Part shown: positions 58,685 through 64,000 of the stretch, in pieces
How the letters are laid out: every line of letters starts with the position of its first letter
Position numbering within the stretch: the stretch's first letter is position 1
Origin: Isoetes taiwanensis
Taxonomy: Eukaryota; Streptophyta; Lycopodiopsida; Isoetales; Isoetaceae
DNA length: 64,000 nucleotides
Reading direction: 5' to 3'
Assembly: GCA_021234155.1 (NCBI GenBank)
Contig: JAJEKV010000853.1
Coordinates: forward strand, 1-64,000
Notes under the pieces: generated by a model
The model's database searches: none
The model's input: the letters and a program-made list of their open reading frames with translations, nothing else
Told to the model about the DNA's origin: nothing
Program-made: the position numbers and the translations under genes

Positions 58685-59048
58685 TCCACAACGTACACCT
58701 CGTTGTATGTATAAATTCCTAATTTATTAATGGAAAAGTATATGTAACACAAATATCTAGCTAGATTATGTGATAACTTGCAAGTAAATGCGAATTTGCA
58801 TGTGGATGACAACGCCTATTCACATACGCGGTTTGTGGATGACAACGTCATGCCAGGACGGGCATGCGCCGCCACAATAACATCAAGGTTTTGTACGGCA
58901 CGCATACAAGACGGCTTAGGATATGACGGATCCCATGATGCTAACATAGGCTACCGCTGCCCTAATTGCATGCTATAATTTCTTCAGAGGATTATTACAC
59001 AACTTTATCCAGACTGCGAACCGTGAATTCCAACGTATCTCTAGTTTC

Positions 59049-59400
59049 TATATAAACGCCTGGGAGGCCTTTGTCTTCTCCTATCCGCCATCTCCTGTTT
59101 CTACCACATCCGCCCCCTACCATCTCTCTGTTCTCCCATCACTTTCAATGGCCTCCACTCCGGTTCCATCCTGCCGAGAGATCTTGTCTCAAGTTTTGGT
59201 CAAGGAAATTCAGAATATCGTGGTCAAGTGAGGAACGGATCCGCCTTCTAAAAGAAAAGAATGATGAAGACGTCGCCAAGCTGGTTGCGGCAGAGGAAAA
59301 GGCCGCCTTCTACAGGGAGGTGATTTTAGTGCGCGACAATCAGCGGGCTGCTATTGATATTTGGGGTTCTTGGCATGAACCTTGCAACAGTAGTCCATGA
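59049..59400 (+). pseudogene. Small gene D, 5' part, interrupted by the LTR element
   Basis: A TATATAA at 59049-59055 is followed by a CT-rich leader like those of genes B and C and an ATG at 59149: MASTPVPSCREILSQVLVKE, QNIVVK, then after a frameshift EERIRLLKEKNDEDVAKLVA and RDNQRAA. The charged helical middle suggests a coiled coil. The frame then runs into the LTR at 59352 (IDIWGSW is LTR-encoded). The 3' remainder may be at 63478-63830. Confidence 0.45.
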
Positions 59401-59799
59401 CTGCCGGATGCTACAAGGCTGCCACAAATGCTCATGGATCAACAAAAGAAGGTGGGAAGAAACTCCAAGAACAAGAACAAAGCAAAGAATGAACAAAACA
59501 TAATCATATTGATGCTCCAAAAGGAGGTGCTCCAAAACGTGAGCAAAAGCCTAAACAATGAAAGGAAATGCTCTCTAAATAGTAGAGCAAAACCCTAACC
59601 CTAAGCCCGACATCTCACCCTCCACTGCATCTAGGCTAAATGGGGCCATAGATTGTGGGGGTCCAATATGACAAATACATGTGGCCTATGCCACCTACCA
59701 CATATGTGGGCTAAATCGGGGCCCTAGATCAAGTGGTCCAATGTGATAAATACATGTGGCCTATGCCACTCATACATATGTTTAGCCCAAAGGATAACA
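59352..59799. repeat. LTR, left copy
   Basis: Runs from TATTGATATTTGGGGTTC (the right copy has TGTTGATATT) to CCCAAAGGATAACA. It contains AAACCCTAACCCTAA near 59590. The copies differ at scattered sites and are otherwise the same. Confidence 0.85.
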
Positions 59800-62700
59800 C
59801 TCCCCCACCACACCAAACTATGTAGAACCTTTATAACAAAGAAGGTTAAACATTTACAACAAAGGTCCAAAGTGAGGGAAATAATGAGAATGTCAAGTCT
59901 TGATCAAAAAAAAATGCCAATGTCGATGAAGTACAAAAATCATGAGAGGTTGAGAAGGTCAGTCACCACTTCTCTTGAGCTTGCCACAAGCTCCTTTAAT
60001 TCCATAGAAGTCGAATCTAAGGTTGAGAAGGTCACCACTTTCATAGAGCTTGCCACTTAGCTCCGAATACATGCGCCAATCTAAGTGTCGTGTAATGAGT
60101 TGAACAAAAAATGAGAAACAAAAATTGTTGAAGGGGCGGAAGGCCCTAAGTCATCTTCACGCCATGTGCTGAACTTGAAAGAGTTTGAACAGATAGTTGA
60201 ACTTGAAGGAGTTGAAATGGAAGGGGCGGAAGGTAACCATCTTCACGCCATTTGTTGAACTTGAAAAGGTTCAACCGCCATGTATTATGGACAACCGAAA
60301 TGGAGTAAAAAAATTGTCTCTCAAACGCCCTGCATTTGGGTCGATGAGGTAAGCTTGAATGTTGAGGAAAGATTGCTGGAAAAAAAAAGGGCCTACACAC
60401 GCCGGCTGTGTGAGGTTTGTTGGTACAAGGGTGCAAAGAAGATCGCCAAGAATGTGGCAAAAGATGAGGCGTCCCCCAAAATGTGCCCAAATTATGCTCC
60501 ATAGACTTCTTGCATGAAAAGAGGATTGAAAGTTAGTGCTCAAAGTCACGGGCGTGAGTGGCCGCGGATAATTAGGATGAACTCACGCCGTTGGGCCGTG
60601 ATGTTGTTGTATTGATGGGTATGGAATCATGGGTTGATGAATTTGTACCGCAAAGGCATGATGTCGCAAAAATTGGACAAAGAGGCAAAAAGTCACCATT
60701 GAAAAATCATGCCAAGTGGCCGTGATCAAGTTGTGCATGCATAGCTCAAGAATGGCCTTAACATGCCGTTGGGCCATGTAAGGTTGATGTTGGAAGAGGG
60801 CGGAAGGCAAAATGCATCTTCACGCCATTTGCCATATAACGATGCCGATAAAAAGACGGATAGATGGTAGAGAAAAGAACCTTCTCCAATATAAGATGAG
60901 GTGGAATATACCAAAAATGTTGTCCATTATAAATGGCCTTAAATGCGAAATTTTCTCCGAGAAAAAAATGCCACGCCAAAAAGGCCGTGGTGAATACTAT
61001 GGATGCCATCCCCGTTTTTTTTACGCGCCCCACGCAGTTGAAGTGGTGCCACGCCCGCGTGATGGGCCGTGGGCTCGGGTCTTGACCCACGCCGCCATGG
61101 TCTTGACCCACGCCGTGGGGGCCGTGGACATGTCGCGGGGAGGCCGTGGAGGAAGGGGACACGGGGCCGTGGGTGGGGAGAAACATGCCGTGATAAAGGA
61201 CAGGGACAAGATGCACAGCTTGAACTTTTACCGTCAGAATGACGAGCTTGAGTCTCAAGGAATCCTCCACACTGATGGGGTTGTGAACATAAAAATTGGT
61301 TGTGGTTGAGCCTTTGAGGGGCCGTGGAGTCGTGGAAGGCCGTGAACAAAAAATTTGCACGCCAAAGTGCCGTGGAAATCCAAGTTTTGTATTTGTTTTG
61401 TAGCAAGCAGGTTGTAGCGCTGTGTCGCCAACGAGACCGAAAACACATAATGCTGGTGTAGCAAAAGGAATGGAAGGTCGAATTGATCCGTCTGGCGGGC
61501 CCTAGAAATGAGGCAGAAAGAATTTAATAAACCCGTAATTGATGGGTCAGTGTTCATGATTGACAATACTGTCTGGAGCGATGCGTGAGGCTGAATCATG
61601 GCCTGAAAGATTGAAGGGCTAGAGTTGCCCGAAACTTCCCTCTAATTGCAGAGGTCCCCTCAGAAGAAAAAAAAACTTTTTTTCTCAAGAATCAAGAATC
61701 GTGAAGGAAGAATGAGATGATGTCCTCCAAGGAAGTTGGGGCTTGATTGAAAAATTGGGCAAATGCAGTTCCTGAAGTCTGTAACAAAAGGAGAAGTTTA
61801 AACTGTAAGCGACAGAAGTTTACCTTGGATTCATAGCGATTGATGGACGATTAATCATGAGTGCATGCCACCGCTTGCATCCGGAAGGAAAAAGAACTCA
61901 GAATCTTGGAAAACAGAGCCCCTCGCTATCAGACCTGAGCCGGGTCGCAGTAGAGGCGAGTGACCCGGAAATTTGTTTTGTCCAAAGTGAAGAGGCAATC
62001 TTACTTCATCCGGTGACTGCTTTGTTGCCGCCACAAATTTAAGAGTAAGAAAATGGCGAGCCAAGCATCCGCCTCAAGATTAGTCAGCCTGTGATGATGC
62101 CGGATATAGGAAATCATGGTGGCTATGCAAGATAGCTATCATAGACGAAAGTGGTCGAAGTCTCTATGTGTCACAACAATTTGTAAGCGCCAGTCTTGAT
62201 GACCCCGGAACGAATGCGGTTGCCCGCATCCTTGTATGGAAAGAAAATTGAGCCGTATGTGTAGATGTTTCCGGAGGAGCAGATAAGCTTATCGAGAAGG
62301 ACGTGGTCCATTTTATTTGCTTGGCGATAGATGGAAGCTAGCCAAGTGTCGACTTTTCCTCAGAAAGAATCAACAAGAAAGCTTCATTTCGTATGTAGAA
62401 GATGTGAGCGCCCATGCTGATTTGTCGGAAAGGTGCAGCCCGGAGACCCAGTAGGGCATTCCACCTCAAATTACAGTGCTTCGAGGCTTAAAGGTTGCTT
62501 AAGAACGAGCTTTATTTCCATGAAAAAAAACTTGGCAATGATGCGTGTCCGAACAAAAAAGAAAGGGGCTTCAATAGACTCGCCCTGCAATGCAGCCCAA
62601 GCCCACAATTAATGCCGCTGAAATATTTGGAAGAGCCGTTGGGCCTCTTCTAGTGTTTCTTACTTGCCCAAGAAATGGAATGTTGGTACCCAAAAGAAAC

Positions 62701-63032
62701 GTAATGTCACCGGAAAGCGTAAAAGAAAGTATCAAGAGATAGATAAAATCTCATCGTTGAAGAACGAAATGTGGACAAATAAGAACTGCTCGCTAAAAAC
62801 CGCTTTTTGCCCTTTTTCAAATGGGCAAATACCAGATATACTAAATAAGAACTGCTCGCTAAAACCGCTTTTGCCTCTTCGCAGCGGGCAAATACTGTGA
62901 GATATACCAGAGATAGAATCGAGGAAGTGTCTATCAGAGAACCATTTTTTTTTCATAATAACTTTTGAGATGCTTGAAATAAAAACAACAAATGGATCAT
63001 GAGCGAAAGAGACCCCTAAGATGAGGCGCCGT

Positions 63033-63477
63033 TGTTGATATTTGGGGTTCTTGGCATGAACCTTGTAGCAGCAATCCATGATCGCCGGATGCTACAAGGC
63101 TGCCACAAATGCTCATGGATCAACAAAAGAAGGTGGGAAGAAACCCAAGAACAAGAACAAAGCAAAGAATGAACAAAAACAGAATCATATTGATGCTCCA
63201 AAAGGAGGTGCTCCAAAACGTGAGCAAAAGCCTAAACAATGAAAGGAAATGCTCTCTAAATAGTAGAGCAAAACCCTAACCCTAAAATGACATCTCGCCA
63301 GTCCACAGATCTATAGGCTAAACTGGGCCATAGATTGGGGTCCAATATGACAAATACATGTGGCCTATGCCACCTACCACATATGTGGCTAAATCGGGCC
63401 CTAGATCAAGTGGTCCAATGTGATAAATACATGTGGCCTATGCCACTCATACATATGTTTAGCCCAAAGGGCTAACA
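63033..63477. repeat. LTR, right copy
   Basis: Runs from TGTTGATATTTGGGGTTC to CCCAAAGGGCTAACA, so it keeps the TG...CA ends. Confidence 0.85.
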
Positions 63478-63830
63478 ATGCTTTTAGACCGGGAATTGCA
63501 TACCACTTAGATATATAACTCCAAGAGAGGCTTAGGGCCGCAATCCTGAGGAGAGGCTGCCCGAGCCCAACTCGATGAGCGGGGAAGATAAGGTTATGGA
63601 ATATGAGAACGCAGCGGTTCGCGGGGCAGGCAATCATGTTGGAGGAGCAAAAAATTATCACCGCCTCCGTGAAGAGCTTCTGTTCGGCGATCATAGGCAT
63701 CGGGCTCCTCCTAGAGGCCTGCTTTTTTTTAATGTTTGTAATGGTTTTATTTCTCAATGGGAAAAGTTTTTTGACAAATGTGCCGAATATTACGCTTCCT
63801 ATTTTTAATTTTCAATATCCGTGGTAGAGA
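63478..63830 (+). pseudogene. Possible 3' remainder of small gene D
   Basis: Right after the LTR, coding-like patches (AILRRGCPSPT, MRTQRFAGQAIMLEEQK, TASVKSFCSAIIGIG) run in different frames to about 63827, followed by hairpin 6. The position fits the far side of the insertion in gene D, but continuity of the protein cannot be shown from the sequence alone. Confidence 0.3.
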
Positions 63831-63844
63831 GAATGACAAGATGT

Positions 63845-63893
63845 ATCACACGGCTTAAACCCTTCATAGGGTTTTAAAGCTCGTGTGCGTGAT
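63845..63893. repeat. Hairpin 6 of the GATCACACGACG family
   Basis: ATCACACGGCTT and an inner AAACCCTTCATAGGGTTTTA stem face AGCTCGTGTGCGTGAT. It follows gene D as hairpin 5 follows gene C. Confidence 0.7.
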
Positions 63894-64000
63894 TCAAGGT
63901 GGTGTGATATACAGCAGTAGTTAGAATAGTTATTAATGTGTTCCAAATGGACAAGACCATTAATGTGTTCTAGCTGACAACCGATGTAATCCGGGACGAC

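Larger units (their letters stand above)
59352..63477. mobile_element. 4.1-kb LTR retrotransposon without a recognisable polyprotein (LARD-like)
   Basis: Two directly repeated LTRs (59352-59799 and 63033-63477) enclose about 3.2 kb with no gag, protease, RT or integrase motif I can read on either strand. The internal part has repeated GGCCGTG and CTTCACGCCAT phrases, a ~70-bp repeat near 60170-60270 and a ~66-bp tandem repeat at 62778-62905. Large non-coding derivatives of this kind need a partner element's enzymes. A primer-binding site could not be identified, and the flanks share only TGCT, so the target duplication is uncertain. Confidence 0.75.

Noticed and set aside
52860-63900. Endogenous giant-virus insertion (compact genes, histone, 3' hairpins)
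   Set aside because: The BAH fragment has a spliceosomal intron, leaders are plant-like, and no viral core gene was recognised.

Overview
This window is nuclear DNA from a land plant with a large, repeat-rich genome. The signs are a mitochondrial-type HslU gene with spliceosomal introns, plant-style hAT, PIF/Harbinger and Helitron elements, a Ty3/gypsy element whose protease carries the plant-typical DGG motif, and a telo-box beside a ribosome-biogenesis gene. The LINE type and the presence of HslU lean towards a fern, lycophyte, gymnosperm or bryophyte rather than a flowering plant, but I cannot name the species. Almost everything is decayed by stops and frameshifts. The one clearly intact gene is UTP18 (17570-19150, minus), an intronless WD40 protein of the small-subunit processome.

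Layout. 1-4.75 kb: LINE relic on the minus strand (endonuclease and reverse transcriptase) with a tandem repeat at its 5' side. 5.1-6.6 kb: three degenerate ~185-bp repeats, then a PIF/Harbinger transposase relic. 8365-12723: a complete hAT element with 9-bp inverted ends and an exact 8-bp target-site duplication. 13675-16411: a probable non-autonomous Helitron on the minus strand. 17.3-19.2 kb: UTP18. 19.3-19.65 kb: a SINE with a tRNA-like head. 20.65-21.92 kb: an RPA1-like (replication protein A large subunit) pseudogene. 23.6-39.6 kb: a 16-kb block bounded by inverted arms that encloses two further arm-bounded units, A (24.34-30.37 kb, with unidentified exon-like fragments and a 1.45-kb AGATTCCCCTAGATTCT-type minisatellite) and B (30.37-38.46 kb, with HslU exons). 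41.24-44.85 kb: Ty3/gypsy coding relic without LTRs. 45.2-49.06 kb: a giant imperfect palindrome with satellite-like arms, possibly a Foldback element. 49.06-52.6 kb: no gene seen.

52.6-63.9 kb is a GC-richer island of compact, mostly broken genes: a BAH-domain fragment with a spliceable intron, a histone H3 variant (possibly CENH3-like) pseudogene, an unidentified gene, two tandem copies of a small MASSSSS-type coiled-coil gene, and a third small gene split by a 4.1-kb LTR element (59352-63477) that has 445-448-bp LTRs and no recognised polyprotein. Short palindromes of the type GATCACACGACG...CGTCGTGTGATC recur between and inside these genes.

The most interesting items are the hairpin-punctuated gene island, the H3 variant, the satellite-armed giant palindrome, and HslU exons inside a long-inverted-repeat unit.
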